Source: Staphylococcus pseudintermedius (GTDB lineage: Bacteria; Bacillota; Bacilli; Staphylococcales; Staphylococcaceae). From it: a DNA stretch of 64,000 bases. The position numbers and the translations under genes are program-made. The stretch is from the NCBI RefSeq assembly GCF_001792775.2, contig NZ_MLGE02000007.1:1-64000 (forward strand), read 5' to 3'. The notes under the pieces are model-generated. The model was not told the DNA's origin. It searched no databases and was given only the letters and a program-made list of their open reading frames with translations. Every line of letters starts with the position of its first letter. Positions within the stretch are counted from its first letter, which is position 1. This document shows positions 8,751 through 18,085 of this stretch, one piece after another.

Positions 8751-8962
8751 ATTGTGTATATGAGATTAGAACATTGAGTTTTCCAACCCCCTATCTTATT
8801 GATCATAACAACGGCAAAAAATGAGGATCAACTAGACGTAAAAATTGGATGCTATCGTGTGGATAATCAAACGCAGAAATCTTAAGAATAGGACGAGTTT
8901 AACAAAAATATTGCATCAAAAATTTGTATGGCTCATCTTCATCTTGCCGACAAATGAATATT

Positions 8963-8986
8963 CATTATATGATGGCATTATATGAT
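8963..8986 (+). repeat. Tandem 11-base direct repeat before the SMR operon
   Basis: CATTATATGAT occurs twice with a 13-base period, ending 4 bases before the AAGGAGG of the first SMR gene. It could be an operator or an mRNA-level element. No guanidine-type riboswitch was recognised upstream. Confidence 0.5.
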
Positions 8987-9004
8987 TTCAAGGAGGCATT
9001 TCAC

Positions 9005-9331
9005 ATGCAATGGACGAAAGTGATTTTCGCTGGTTTAATGGAAGTGGTCTGGGTTATTGGCTTAACGCATTCTCATCTCCTTTACCAATGGATATTGACC
9101 ATTGCGCTGATCAGTTTAAGTTTTTGGATGATGATATCTGCTTCACGCATCTTACCTGTAGGCACAGTATATGCTGTATTCGTCGGTATTGGCACGTTAG
9201 GCACAGTCATTGTCGGCATGCTGTTTTTCAATGAGTCAGTGAGTTTCATCAAACTGTGCTTCATCCTCACATTACTTATCGGCGTTATCGGTCTCAAATT
9301 AACAACAGATCAGGCAGGTGAACAGCAATGA
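9005..9331 (+). CDS. SMR-family exporter subunit (YkkC-like)
   Basis: A 108-residue, four-helix small multidrug resistance protein with the membrane-buried Glu13 (GLMEVVW) that binds proton and cation. The start is the ATG at 9005 behind AAGGAGG; a longer frame from 8924 has no RBS. Its stop overlaps the start of a second SMR gene (ATGA), and paired SMR proteins such as YkkCD or EbrAB act as heterodimers. Relatives export guanidinium or quaternary cations; which applies here cannot be told. Confidence 0.88.
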   Translation: MQWTKVIFAGLMEVVWVIGLTHSHLLYQWILTIALISLSFWMMISASRILPVGTVYAVFVGIGTLGTVIVGMLFFNESVSFIKLCFILTLLIGVIGLKLTTDQAGEQQ

Positions 9332-9642
9332 GTTGGTTCGCACTTTTATTAGCAGGCTTATTTGAAGTATTAGGCGTGCTTTGGTTAAACGAATATGCAC
9401 GCCAACATCAAAAACGTTTTATTGTATTACTTGCTATCACCTTTGCTTTGAGCTTAGCCAGTCTTTCTTGGGCAATGGCAGACATACCAATGGGAACCGC
9501 TTATGCCATTTGGACAGGAATCGGCACAGCAGGTGGTACGATTTTAGGAATGGTCGTTTATCATGAATCCAAACAATTTATAAGAATCTTTTTCATTTTC
9601 TTGATTATCATTTCTGCAGTTGGATTGAAATTAGTTGTATAA
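9328..9642 (+). CDS. SMR-family exporter subunit (YkkD-like)
   Basis: A 104-residue, four-helix SMR protein with conserved Glu13 (GLFEVLG) and PMGTAYAIWTGIGTAG in helix 3. Translationally coupled to the preceding SMR gene by a 4-base overlap, so the pair probably forms an asymmetric dimer with subunits inserted in opposite orientations. Followed after 63 bases by the 2-hydroxyacid dehydrogenase gene. Confidence 0.88.
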   Translation: MSWFALLLAGLFEVLGVLWLNEYARQHQKRFIVLLAITFALSLASLSWAMADIPMGTAYAIWTGIGTAGGTILGMVVYHESKQFIRIFFIFLIIISAVGLKLVV

Positions 9643-9705
9643 CCGGCATTTCTTGTAATCTAGAAAGGGGTTTCATATACTAGAGAAGAAAGGTGGGAAT
9701 CGCAT

Positions 9706-10668
9706 ATGAAAAAAGTATTTATTGCAGGTCCTATCCCAGAAAAAGGACTTGAAATATTAAAAGCTCATTTTGAAGTTGAGATGTACGAAGGTGAAGGAAT
9801 TATTGATAAAGAAACGCTTAAAACTGGCGTTAAAGACGCTTTCGGACTCGTCAGTTTATTATCTACAGAAGTGGGCCAAGAAGTGATTGATAGTGGTTCA
9901 AATTTACAATTTATCGCCAATTATGGTGCAGGTTTCAATAATGTCGATGTCGATTATGCACGTTCAAAAAATATCGATGTTTCAAACACACCTAAAGCCT
10001 CTACAAATTCAACGGCTGAATTAACGATGGCGATTTTACTTGCTGCAGCACGTCGTGTTGCAGAAGGTGATCGTCTAATGCGTAATGAAGGCTTCAATGG
10101 GTGGGCACCGTTATTTTTCCGTGGTCGTGAAGTATCTGGTAAAAAATTAGGTATTATCGGCTTAGGTGAAATTGGTACAGCCGTTGCGCGTCGTGCGAAA
10201 GGATTTGATATGGATATTCTTTACACAGGGCCACACCAAAAACCAGACAAAGAACGTGAATTAGGCGCGAAATATTTAGATTTAGACACGTTACTTCAAA
10301 CAGCAGATTTTGTTGCTATTAACGCTGCATATCAACCGTCTATGCGTCATATGATAGATACACCTCAGCTAGAAATGATGAAACCAACAAGTTATCTGAT
10401 TAACGCTTCTCGCGGACCTATCGTGCATGAAGCAGCATTATTAGAAGCCCTCCAAAACAAAACGATTGAAGGGGCTGCACTTGACGTTTATGAATTTGAG
10501 CCAAAAATTACGGAAGGTCTCAAATCATTAGATAATGTGGTCATTACACCGCATATCGGTAATGCAACATTTGAAGCACGTGATATGATGGCAGAAATCG
10601 TTGCGAATAACTTAGTTAAAAAAGCTAATGGGGAAACACCTGATTTTATCGTTAACTTGCCAAAATAA
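9706..10668 (+). CDS. D-isomer-specific 2-hydroxyacid dehydrogenase (glycerate/glyoxylate reductase-like)
   Basis: A 320-residue cytosolic NAD(P)-dependent dehydrogenase. It has the nucleotide-binding GLGEIG (residues 152-157) and the catalytic triad Arg236 (ASRGPIV), Glu265 and His283 (TPHIGN). It reduces a 2-keto acid to a D-2-hydroxy acid; glyoxylate or hydroxypyruvate are likely by similarity to GyaR/GhrB-type enzymes. RBS AAAGGTGGG. Followed by a bidirectional terminator. Confidence 0.88.
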   Translation: MKKVFIAGPIPEKGLEILKAHFEVEMYEGEGIIDKETLKTGVKDAFGLVSLLSTEVGQEVIDSGSNLQFIANYGAGFNNVDVDYARSKNIDVSNTPKASTNSTAELTMAILLAAARRVAEGDRLMRNEGFNGWAPLFFRGREVSGKKLGIIGLGEIGTAVARRAKGFDMDILYTGPHQKPDKERELGAKYLDLDTLLQTADFVAINAAYQPSMRHMIDTPQLEMMKPTSYLINASRGPIVHEAALLEALQNKTIEGAALDVYEFEPKITEGLKSLDNVVITPHIGNATFEARDMMAEIVANNLVKKANGETPDFIVNLPK

Positions 10669-10818
10669 TCGATGCCACACCCCTTGCCTTTATCTATTGA
10701 ACTACATGTAAAATAAAGGAGTGAGATGGGGCGTACGTAAAATTTTTCTATGTCCCTTCTCCCAATTCATTCTTAATTTTCGACGACTTAATCGATAGCA
10801 ATTTAAAAAATAGAAACA

Positions 10819-10862
10819 GAAACAGAGACTGAGAAAACATAATCTCCAAGTCTCTGTTTTTA
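10819..10862. terminator. Bidirectional terminator
   Basis: AAACAGAGACT (10820-10830) pairs with AGTCTCTGTTT (10849-10859), with T-rich tails on both strands. It ends the dehydrogenase transcript from the left and the monooxygenase operon from the right. Confidence 0.8.
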
Positions 10863-10868
10863 CTTTTA

Positions 10869-11996
10869 TTATTCACTTTTCGTACGATATAAAAGTTGTG
10901 TTTGTCGTTTCATGACCCATGTTGGCAACAATCGCATGAATCGATTTCGCATTTTAATACTAAGTCCATTCGCTTTTTGCGCCACTTTTCCAATTTGACG
11001 CGAACGCTTCGTGATTTGTCGGGTATGTTTCACACGTAATCGATTGTAGCGTTTCAGTGCACTTTCGAGCGTGTCATATTTTTTCAACACATTTGATAAA
11101 ACGATCGCATCTTCCATCGATTGACCTGCACCTTGACCCATATTCGGTGTTGTCGCATGTGCTGCATCACCTAATAGCACGATATTCTTTTCATACACAA
11201 ATGTCGACAATGACTTCAAATCATAAATATCATGATGCAAAATCGCAGTTTCAGCTTGTAAATCTAATACTTTACGCACTGGTTCTGGAAAATGATTAAA
11301 ATACGCTTGTAAATAAGGTTTATTAAACTTTTTAAAGTGCATATCATTCTCTTTCGCATTCATCGTCGCAAACCAATATGCCCGACCATCTAATAATGGA
11401 ACAATGCCGAAACGTCCTTTTTGTCCCCAATATTCATCGGCTATCGGTTTTAACATGTCCATATCGTCAACTATTCCTCTAAAGCATGTATATCCTTGAT
11501 ATTGAACTTTATTTTTAGGTTGAACAGATTGTCTCACTTGTGAACGAATCCCATCAGCACCAATAATCATATCGACTTGTACTGCACTTTGCTCTTTAAA
11601 ATGAATCGTCCCAGTAGTCCCATTACTTTCGACATGCGTCACTTTGTGGTTAAAATGAAACAATTCATCATCTAAATAGGATTTTAAAAGGTCCACTAAT
11701 GTTTGACGTTCTAACGTTACATTCGTGTTTTTATCGCTTAATGGCAATGTATTTAATATGTGGCCTTGCTCGTCAAAAATACGCATCGCTGTCAAGACTT
11801 GACCGGCATTTTTGATTCCTTTAGCGAGATCATGTTCGCCGAGCATTTGAATCACATTGTCTCCAATACCAATGCCCGCACCTACCTCACTAATAGTGCC
11901 TTGCTTTTCATAAATTGAGATATCGTGTCCTTGTGCTCGAAGCATTATTGCAGCTGTAAGACCACCAATGCCTGCACCCACAATGCCGATTTTCAT
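10869..11996 (-). CDS. FAD-dependent monooxygenase (salicylate hydroxylase/UbiH-like)
   Basis: A 375-residue group A flavin monooxygenase. FAD contacts are GAGIGG (residues 7-12), the DG motif (IIGADGIRSQVR, about 143-154) and the GD motif (LLGDAAHATTPNMGQGAGQ, about 274-292). It probably hydroxylates an aromatic or polyketide-like substrate with NAD(P)H and O2; the substrate is not predictable. It follows the glucosaminidase gene by 19 bases on the same strand and may be cotranscribed. A short GGGGTGAT precedes the ATG. Confidence 0.85.
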   Translation of the reverse strand: MKIGIVGAGIGGLTAAIMLRAQGHDISIYEKQGTISEVGAGIGIGDNVIQMLGEHDLAKGIKNAGQVLTAMRIFDEQGHILNTLPLSDKNTNVTLERQTLVDLLKSYLDDELFHFNHKVTHVESNGTTGTIHFKEQSAVQVDMIIGADGIRSQVRQSVQPKNKVQYQGYTCFRGIVDDMDMLKPIADEYWGQKGRFGIVPLLDGRAYWFATMNAKENDMHFKKFNKPYLQAYFNHFPEPVRKVLDLQAETAILHHDIYDLKSLSTFVYEKNIVLLGDAAHATTPNMGQGAGQSMEDAIVLSNVLKKYDTLESALKRYNRLRVKHTRQITKRSRQIGKVAQKANGLSIKMRNRFMRLLPTWVMKRQTQLLYRTKSE

Positions 11997-12015
11997 ATCA
12001 TCACCCCGTCATTGA

Positions 12016-12795
12016 TCATTTCTTGTAAAAATCTTTTCGAATATCATCTTTTTTAATACCATATTTTTGGTAGTAAACTTCCATACGTGCAGCAATTTTA
12101 GCCGGCCAATCGATGTCGCTCGCATACTGATTCGTCGCAGGGCTTTGCGGATTCCATCGCATTTGATACAAGTTGAGCTGGCCATTTTCAAAATATTGCG
12201 TTCTTACAAAAGACGCACCACCTTTAATCGCTTTATCAGGTGAAGTCCATCCCGCTTTTTGAGCATAACTTGCGCCTGTTTTGACAGCTTTACGATCAAA
12301 CGCACCGATACCAAAAAAATTGTAATAACGAGCGTCACCTTTGCGTAAACCTTTCGCCAAAGCAGACCGACCTTCTCCTGTTTCTAACTGCGCATGGCTC
12401 ACTAAATAAATGACATTGACATCATTTTCCTTTTGTGCCTCTAAAAAAGCTTTCCCATGCCCTTCTAAAATGCCGTTCCCCTTTAACATGTCATTCACTT
12501 CATCTTCCGACATTTCAATCGGTTCAGATAAATCCATATACATCAAATCTGAATCTTTGTGGTCAACAGTCATCGCAGCTTTGATGTCTTGCTTAGAAGC
12601 ATTGACAAACTGGTTACCTTTAGATTTTGTATGTAACGCATCCCCTTGCATTTGTTTGGCAAAAGCTTCATCAAATGTATGTGTTTTATCATTTTTAAAA
12701 AGAGACGTTTCATTGACCACAAATAAAACGACAAATAACACAAATAATACAATAATAATAGCTTTCAAAGGTTTCACTTTACGCGACCGATTCAT
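12016..12795 (-). CDS. Membrane-anchored glucosaminidase (GH73, SagA/autolysin-like)
   Basis: A 259-residue exported enzyme that cuts the glycan chain of peptidoglycan at N-acetylglucosamine. It has an N-terminal membrane anchor (residues about 10-27) and a lysozyme-like GH73 domain from about 95. Glu in SHAQLETGEGRSALA is the likely catalytic acid, and YYNFFGIGAFD and the YA..WTSPDKAIKGGA segment are typical. S. aureus has one such gene (SagA, beside fdhA) in the same neighbourhood. Lies between a small membrane protein gene (27 bases upstream) and the monooxygenase. Confidence 0.82.
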   Translation of the reverse strand: MNRSRKVKPLKAIIIVLFVLFVVLFVVNETSLFKNDKTHTFDEAFAKQMQGDALHTKSKGNQFVNASKQDIKAAMTVDHKDSDLMYMDLSEPIEMSEDEVNDMLKGNGILEGHGKAFLEAQKENDVNVIYLVSHAQLETGEGRSALAKGLRKGDARYYNFFGIGAFDRKAVKTGASYAQKAGWTSPDKAIKGGASFVRTQYFENGQLNLYQMRWNPQSPATNQYASDIDWPAKIAARMEVYYQKYGIKKDDIRKDFYKK

Positions 12796-12822
12796 CTCAT
12801 AGACTCCTTTACATGATTGATG

Positions 12823-13065
12823 TTACCTCGACATATAAATCATCACACCTACAGCACATAAAACTACAAAATACGCGATATTAACAATAATCTTTACCGC
12901 ACGCTTACCGTGAAAAAGCATATTGAATAACACGAGACTCAAACCTAACGAAATTAAAAAGCAAACGAGCGCAATCCATGCACTGACAAAAACAAGTAAA
13001 ATCAATCCCAAAATTAAAAATACATTGGAAACAATACCTAATATTTTAATCTTTTTTGTATCCAT
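12823..13065 (-). CDS. Small hydrophobic membrane protein
   Basis: An 80-residue protein with a basic N-terminus (MDTKKIKI) and about three hydrophobic segments; no recognised domain. AAGAGGTGGG precedes the ATG. It leads a run of three minus-strand genes (glucosaminidase, FAD monooxygenase). Function unknown. Confidence 0.65.
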   Translation of the reverse strand: MDTKKIKILGIVSNVFLILGLILLVFVSAWIALVCFLISLGLSLVLFNMLFHGKRAVKIIVNIAYFVVLCAVGVMIYMSR

Positions 13066-13375
13066 TTTCCCACCTCTTTCATACCTGTATTATTTTATCA
13101 TGAAACGAACATCATCGCGACACAGCATTCATTCTTAGCACGTTGCATAAAACGACCTGATACACGTAGAGCGAGCTTTAAAACTTTATGTAAACTGAAA
13201 ATGCATACCCATCCCACACCCTTTTTTAGAAGAATAGCACCGATTCATTTTTGAAGAAATGCATATTTCAGAGTATTGTTTTCTCTCTTACTTTTTATCT
13301 TTGTGATGGATGTCACATTTTATCAATCGCTCTCTTTCTAAGGTTGCATGAACGATGCTACACATTTAATCAAAA
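13066..13375. other. Non-coding region beside palindromic repeat
   Basis: About 310 bases without a credible gene. The minus-strand promoter of the 80-residue membrane protein should lie in its first 100 bases. The remainder leads into the repeat at 13376-13684. Confidence 0.4.
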
Positions 13376-13684
13376 TTGACTGATTGATTTGTAACGCTGG
13401 CCGAGACGCTTGAGGGATCAGTTAAAGGCTAAACAACGTCATTTAACTTTAAAAGTGGCTACCGTTTAACGCAGTAGCTGTCTGACTTCTCAATGCATAC
13501 GCTTTTGAGAAGTCTAGTCAGCCTTGCGGGGGCAGTACGACGAAATCTTTGTTGCACATGAGATTTCTGTACTGCTCCCAAAATCCAATTCGGCACCCTT
13601 CAAATGTATACTTCAATCAAGTCGAATTGAGTTGAGGCAAGGCCCCTAAGAACGCGAGACCATAGCGTCCATTCAATCAGTCAA
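13376..13684. repeat. 309-bp intergenic repeat with 12-bp terminal inverted repeats
   Basis: Ends TTGACTGATTGA (13376-13387) and TCAATCAGTCAA (13673-13684) are perfect inverted copies. Inside lie several hairpins, including one around ACTTCTCAATGCATACGC at 13481-13515. The segment 13506-13581 is closely repeated at 42169-42244, and 13571-13652 recurs inverted at 36597-36670. No coding sequence. It looks like a composite MITE-like or palindromic repeat element. Confidence 0.7.
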
Positions 13685-13769
13685 ACAACCATTCATGCAA
13701 AATCGTTCACAGCAATCTGAAAGATACGTACTATCCAATGTTCTTGAAATGTACTAAAACTGCACAAAA

Positions 13770-13803
13770 CAAAAAGTGGAATGACATCAATTGCCACTCC
13801 ACT
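13770..13803 (-). terminator. Terminator of the fdhA-DUF1641 operon
   Basis: On the minus strand, AGTGGAGTGGCA pairs with TGTCATTCCACT and is followed by five U, 17 bases behind the DUF1641 stop. Confidence 0.82.
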
Positions 13804-13819
13804 CCGAAATGTCCAAAAA

Positions 13820-14287
13820 CTAATCGCGAGACATCCCCTTCAACAAATTCAAAAAGTAAGTCAAACTTTGATTCATCTCATCATCCTTCAACACACGCAT
13901 CAAACCTGTCACAGAAGTACGTGCATGAGGACTCGCCTGATTTGCTACACGAATACCGCGATTCACTTTATTCAACAATACGCGCAGTTCATCAGTCTGC
14001 AAATCACCTAATAAGAACAACATTTGGCCCATATTATGAATGACACCTGTATATTGATCTTTATTCAATTCAGCGGTAATTTTTTCTGTAATGACACCAC
14101 GTTGTTTCACGGCACCATTTAATGCATCTAATATTTTAGCCTCATCTAATGTACGAATAAGGTCAATGGCTTTTAAGATACTATCTTTATTTTCAGCAAT
14201 GGCATCCGTAACTTGTGATAAACTTTCTGCTTTGATTGCTGCTTCACTTTTTTCAAGACGTTTAATTTTTCTAATACGTTCAGCCAT
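13820..14287 (-). CDS. DUF1641 protein, formate dehydrogenase partner
   Basis: A 155-residue helical cytosolic protein of the DUF1641 (YrhD/YjgD-like) family, regularly encoded right behind fdhA in Bacillus and Staphylococcus and thought to be a subunit or assembly partner. Its ATG at 14287 shares one base with the fdhA stop (TAATG), so translation is coupled. A longer reading from 14335 would run inside fdhA and is not used. Conserved-looking core is LRVLLNKVNRGIRVANQASP near residue 100. Confidence 0.85.
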   Translation of the reverse strand: MAERIRKIKRLEKSEAAIKAESLSQVTDAIAENKDSILKAIDLIRTLDEAKILDALNGAVKQRGVITEKITAELNKDQYTGVIHNMGQMLFLLGDLQTDELRVLLNKVNRGIRVANQASPHARTSVTGLMRVLKDDEMNQSLTYFLNLLKGMSRD

Positions 14288-17223
14288 TATTTCATCACCT
14301 GATCCCCTGGGAAGACATAATCCGATCTTGCCCATTTTTTGTCAACACGTACGCTGTACTGTGGATTTCTTGTTTGATTACGAAAGTTGGTTGGATTAAG
14401 CGGTGATTTTCCGCGTTTACTCAAGATTTCCATACGACAGCTTGTAGATTTATAAGCCGGAGTATGTGTTTCTGGGTCTGTCACACTACTTGTTAAATAG
14501 TTAATCGCTGCTGCACTGTTGTCATTCAACGGTAAATAAATTTGTTTACCGGACACGCGATCTGTAATGTGCACGTGCATTGTCGCTTCACCATGTTCAG
14601 AAATTAATTTAACTGCTGCCCCTTCATGGATACCACGTTCTTTTGCCAATTCTGGCGATACTTCAACAAACGCAGTCGGCATTTTGTATTTTAATCCTGG
14701 TACTTTGTATGTCATGTTACCTTCATGGAAATGTTCGAGGACACGTCCATTATTCACATGTAAGTCGTATGTTTCATTTGTTTTATAGAAGTTATTGAAA
14801 TCTAGTGCAAAGAATTTCGCCTTACCATTATCAAAGTTAAAACGTTCAGTAAACAATAATGGTGAATCGGTACCATCTGCAGCGACTGGCCATTGTAAAC
14901 TGTTATAACCTTCTAAACGATGATATTTCACGCCAGCAAACATAGGTGTTAAGTCTGATGCTTCATCCATAATTTCAGCTGGGTGTTTGTAACCCCAATC
15001 AAAACCAAGTTCTTTCGCAATCATTTGTGTGATTTGCCAGTCTGGTTTAGAGTCACCAAGCGGTTCTAACACTTGATATAAACGTTGGAAACGACGTTCA
15101 GTGTTTGTGAATGTACCATCTTTTTCTAATGACGGGCTTGCAGGTAAAATCACGTCTGCATATTCAGCTGTAAATGTTAAAAATTCATCTTGGACGACAA
15201 GGAAGTCTACTTTTTCAAGTGCAGCTTGAACATAGTTAATGTTTGAGTCCACAATGCCGGTATCTTCCCCTAAAATGAATAAACTGTGTACGTCACCTGC
15301 ATGAATATGATCCATCATTTGGTGGTTGTCGTAACCTGGATGACTTGGTAATTTCACACCCCAACTTGCTTCATAACGGCCACGCGCTTCATCATCTTCA
15401 ACACCTTGGTAACCAGGGAATTTATCCGGCATACTACCAAAGTCAGAACAGCCTTGAACGTTATTATGACCACGCAATGGATAAGAACCTGCGCCTGGTT
15501 TCATGTAGTTACCTGTTGCTAATAACAAGTTAGAAATCGCTGTACTTGTATCTGAACCTGTTTCTTGTTGTGTCACACCCATCGCCCAACAAATTGAAAC
15601 TGAATTAACACTCACAATTTCTTTGGCAAGGTGGATGAGGCGCTCTTTTGAAATGCCTGTATGTTCTTCTGCAAAGTCCATTGTATACGGTTCGAGTGAT
15701 TGATAGTATTCATCAAAATGGTCGACCCATTCATCAATAAATGACTGTGCATGCCATCCTTGATCAATGATGTATTTAGTCACAGCAGATAACCATACTA
15801 AGTCCGTACCTGGATAAGGTTGGTAAAATTCATCTGCGCGTTGTGCCATTTCATGTTTACGAATGTCGAATACATGCAATTTGGTACCGAATAATTTGTG
15901 TGAACGTTTAATACGAGATGCGATAACAGGATGTGCTTCTGCTGTATTCGTACCGATCGTAATAACCATTTCTGCTTTACCGATATCTTCAATTGAACCT
16001 GAATCCCCACCATGACCGACCGTGCGGAATAAACCTTTTGTCGCTGGTGCTTGGCAATATCTTGAACAGTTGTCGATATTGTTCGTACCGATCACTTGGC
16101 GTGCAAGTTTTTGCATTAAGTAGGATTCTTCATTTGTCGCTTTTGAAGATGAAATGAATGACAATGCATCTGGACCGTATTGCGCTTTAATTTCTTGCAT
16201 ACGTGTTGCGACATGTTTAATCGCTTCATCCCATTCGACTTCTTCAAATTGATCACCACGGCGGATTAATGGTTTCGTTAAACGCTCTTCTGAATTGACG
16301 TAATCCCAACCGAATTTCCCTTTCACACATGAAGAAATTTTGTTTGCCGGTGAATCATGAGAAGGTTGTACTTTTAAGATTTCACGGTCTTTCGTCCATA
16401 CTTCGAAGCTACAACCAACACCACAATATGTACATACTGTTTTCGTCTTTTTAATACGTTCTTCACGCATAGCCGCTTCGGAATCAGACACTGCAAACAA
16501 AGGACCATAGCCTGTTTCTGCTTTCTTCGTTAAATCAATCATCGAAGCCAGTGAACCTGGCTCAATATCTGTCATGTAGCCTGCATTACCGACCATGTTG
16601 TTCTCCATCATTGCATTACATGGACACACTGTTGCACATTGACCACAGCCGACACATGAAGAGTCATTAATTGAGACATCGTTATCCCAAATGACACGTG
16701 GATGTTCACGATCCCAGTCAATGGACAACGTTTCATTCACTTGAACGTCTTGACACACTTCGACACAACGTCCACATAAAATACATTGATTCGGATCATA
16801 ACGATAAAATGGACCAAAATCCACTTCATAAGGTTTCGGTTTATATTCATACGTTTGATGTTCCAATCCCCATTGGTCCATCGTATTATGAATCTCACAG
16901 TTACCGTTATTGTAATCACAAACTGTACAATAAAGTTGGTGTTTTTCTAAAATGCGATCTAATGCTTCCTTTTGGCTATCTTGTACCGGTTGTGTTGTCG
17001 TGTTCACAACCATTGAGCGTTGTACCGTCGTCCCACATGCACGTTCGATTTTGCCGTCAATTTCAACGGCACACGTATCACATGTTTGAATTGGTCCTAG
17101 TGATTCGTTATAACAAATTGAGGGTACAAACGTTTGTTGCTCTTTTATGAATTCAAGCAGATTTTTGCCCGGTTCTACAAGATAATCTTTACCATCTAAA
17201 GTTACAATAAGATGTTCTTGCAT
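14287..17223 (-). CDS. fdhA: Formate dehydrogenase alpha subunit-like molybdoenzyme
   Basis: A 978-residue cytosolic molybdopterin oxidoreductase, annotated as NAD-dependent formate dehydrogenase. In order (numbered from the ATG at 17223): a 2Fe-2S domain (Cys37, 48, 51, 63); a His-Cys3 cluster (His95, Cys99, 102, 109); two 4Fe-4S ferredoxin motifs (Cys147/150/153/157 and 190/193/196/200); and the molybdenum domain with Cys264/267/271/299 and Lys301. The metal ligand is Cys390 in NCSRYCQAP. The residue after it is Gln391, where classical formate dehydrogenases have His. RBS GGGGGG. Coupled to the DUF1641 gene. Length is normal for the YrhE/YjgC-like type. Confidence 0.88.
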   Translation of the reverse strand: MQEHLIVTLDGKDYLVEPGKNLLEFIKEQQTFVPSICYNESLGPIQTCDTCAVEIDGKIERACGTTVQRSMVVNTTTQPVQDSQKEALDRILEKHQLYCTVCDYNNGNCEIHNTMDQWGLEHQTYEYKPKPYEVDFGPFYRYDPNQCILCGRCVEVCQDVQVNETLSIDWDREHPRVIWDNDVSINDSSCVGCGQCATVCPCNAMMENNMVGNAGYMTDIEPGSLASMIDLTKKAETGYGPLFAVSDSEAAMREERIKKTKTVCTYCGVGCSFEVWTKDREILKVQPSHDSPANKISSCVKGKFGWDYVNSEERLTKPLIRRGDQFEEVEWDEAIKHVATRMQEIKAQYGPDALSFISSSKATNEESYLMQKLARQVIGTNNIDNCSRYCQAPATKGLFRTVGHGGDSGSIEDIGKAEMVITIGTNTAEAHPVIASRIKRSHKLFGTKLHVFDIRKHEMAQRADEFYQPYPGTDLVWLSAVTKYIIDQGWHAQSFIDEWVDHFDEYYQSLEPYTMDFAEEHTGISKERLIHLAKEIVSVNSVSICWAMGVTQQETGSDTSTAISNLLLATGNYMKPGAGSYPLRGHNNVQGCSDFGSMPDKFPGYQGVEDDEARGRYEASWGVKLPSHPGYDNHQMMDHIHAGDVHSLFILGEDTGIVDSNINYVQAALEKVDFLVVQDEFLTFTAEYADVILPASPSLEKDGTFTNTERRFQRLYQVLEPLGDSKPDWQITQMIAKELGFDWGYKHPAEIMDEASDLTPMFAGVKYHRLEGYNSLQWPVAADGTDSPLLFTERFNFDNGKAKFFALDFNNFYKTNETYDLHVNNGRVLEHFHEGNMTYKVPGLKYKMPTAFVEVSPELAKERGIHEGAAVKLISEHGEATMHVHITDRVSGKQIYLPLNDNSAAAINYLTSSVTDPETHTPAYKSTSCRMEILSKRGKSPLNPTNFRNQTRNPQYSVRVDKKWARSDYVFPGDQVMK

Positions 17224-17419
17224 CAATATCCCCCCTGAAATGATTGTTTATTTTATATGCCTAAGATGCCCCCACATACTTAGTTATTTCCATTTTATAC
17301 CTTTAGTAACCAAAAGTTAACACATTTCCAAAAGTTATATATCGCAAACTCATTTTAAAAATACTAAAATAATTTCTAAACGCTTCTAAAGTGCAGACAT
17401 GTGCAATATATTTCAAACT

Positions 17420-18061
17420 TTAATGCGTCGTGCCGTGAACTGTTGCAACATCTGTATCATAGTTGAGACACACGCGAATCGCAGCTGTTAATCCTTTTAC
17501 CATCATCTCTATCGACATCGATGGTTTTCCCGGCTTATCAATCACTTGTGCAGGCGCAAATGGCACGTGTATAAATCCTGTTTTCAACTTTGGATAATAT
17601 CGTTCTGCTTCATAGGCAAGTTGGTACATAATATGATTACACACAAATGTACCGGCACTATTCGATAGACTTGCAGGCACACCTTCAGCTTGCATCGCTT
17701 CTACCATACGTTTTACAGGTAATGGGGTGAAATACGCTGGCGGCCCATCTTGTTGAATGCGCTGATCAATCGGTTGTTGTCCATCATTATCCGGAATACG
17801 TGCATCATCAACGTTAATGGCGACGCGTTCTGGTGTGATTTCATAGCGTCCACCCGCCTGTCCTATAGCAAGCACAATGTCATACTCTGTTTCCGCAAGC
17901 TTTTCTCGAACGACTTCAATACTTTGGTAAAACACGGTCGGAATTTCTAACTTATCAATAACGTGTCCTTCAATGGTATCAGGTAACCGTTGTACCGCTT
18001 GCAATGCTGGATTCACCTTTTCACCAGCGAATGGATCAAATGCAGTGACTAAAACTTTCAT
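17420..18061 (-). CDS. pcp: Pyroglutamyl-peptidase I
   Basis: A 213-residue cysteine peptidase (C15) that removes N-terminal 5-oxoproline from peptides in the cytosol. The triad is complete: Glu78 (YEITPERVA), Cys141 (GTFVCNH) and His165 (GFIHVPF). RBS AAAGGAGG before ATG at 18061; the longer frame starting at 18085 overlaps that RBS. Third gene of an operon with the DUF969 and DUF979 membrane proteins, 24 bases behind DUF979. The context suggests uptake or handling of pyroglutamate or pyroglutamyl peptides. Confidence 0.93.
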   Translation of the reverse strand: MKVLVTAFDPFAGEKVNPALQAVQRLPDTIEGHVIDKLEIPTVFYQSIEVVREKLAETEYDIVLAIGQAGGRYEITPERVAINVDDARIPDNDGQQPIDQRIQQDGPPAYFTPLPVKRMVEAMQAEGVPASLSNSAGTFVCNHIMYQLAYEAERYYPKLKTGFIHVPFAPAQVIDKPGKPSMSIEMMVKGLTAAIRVCLNYDTDVATVHGTTH

Positions 18062-18085
18062 TGACTTAAAGCCTCCTTTATTCAT

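Noticed and set aside
8751..9004. Guanidine (ykkC) riboswitch upstream of the SMR pair
   Set aside because: Searched by eye for the conserved ykkC and mini-ykkC motifs; none found.
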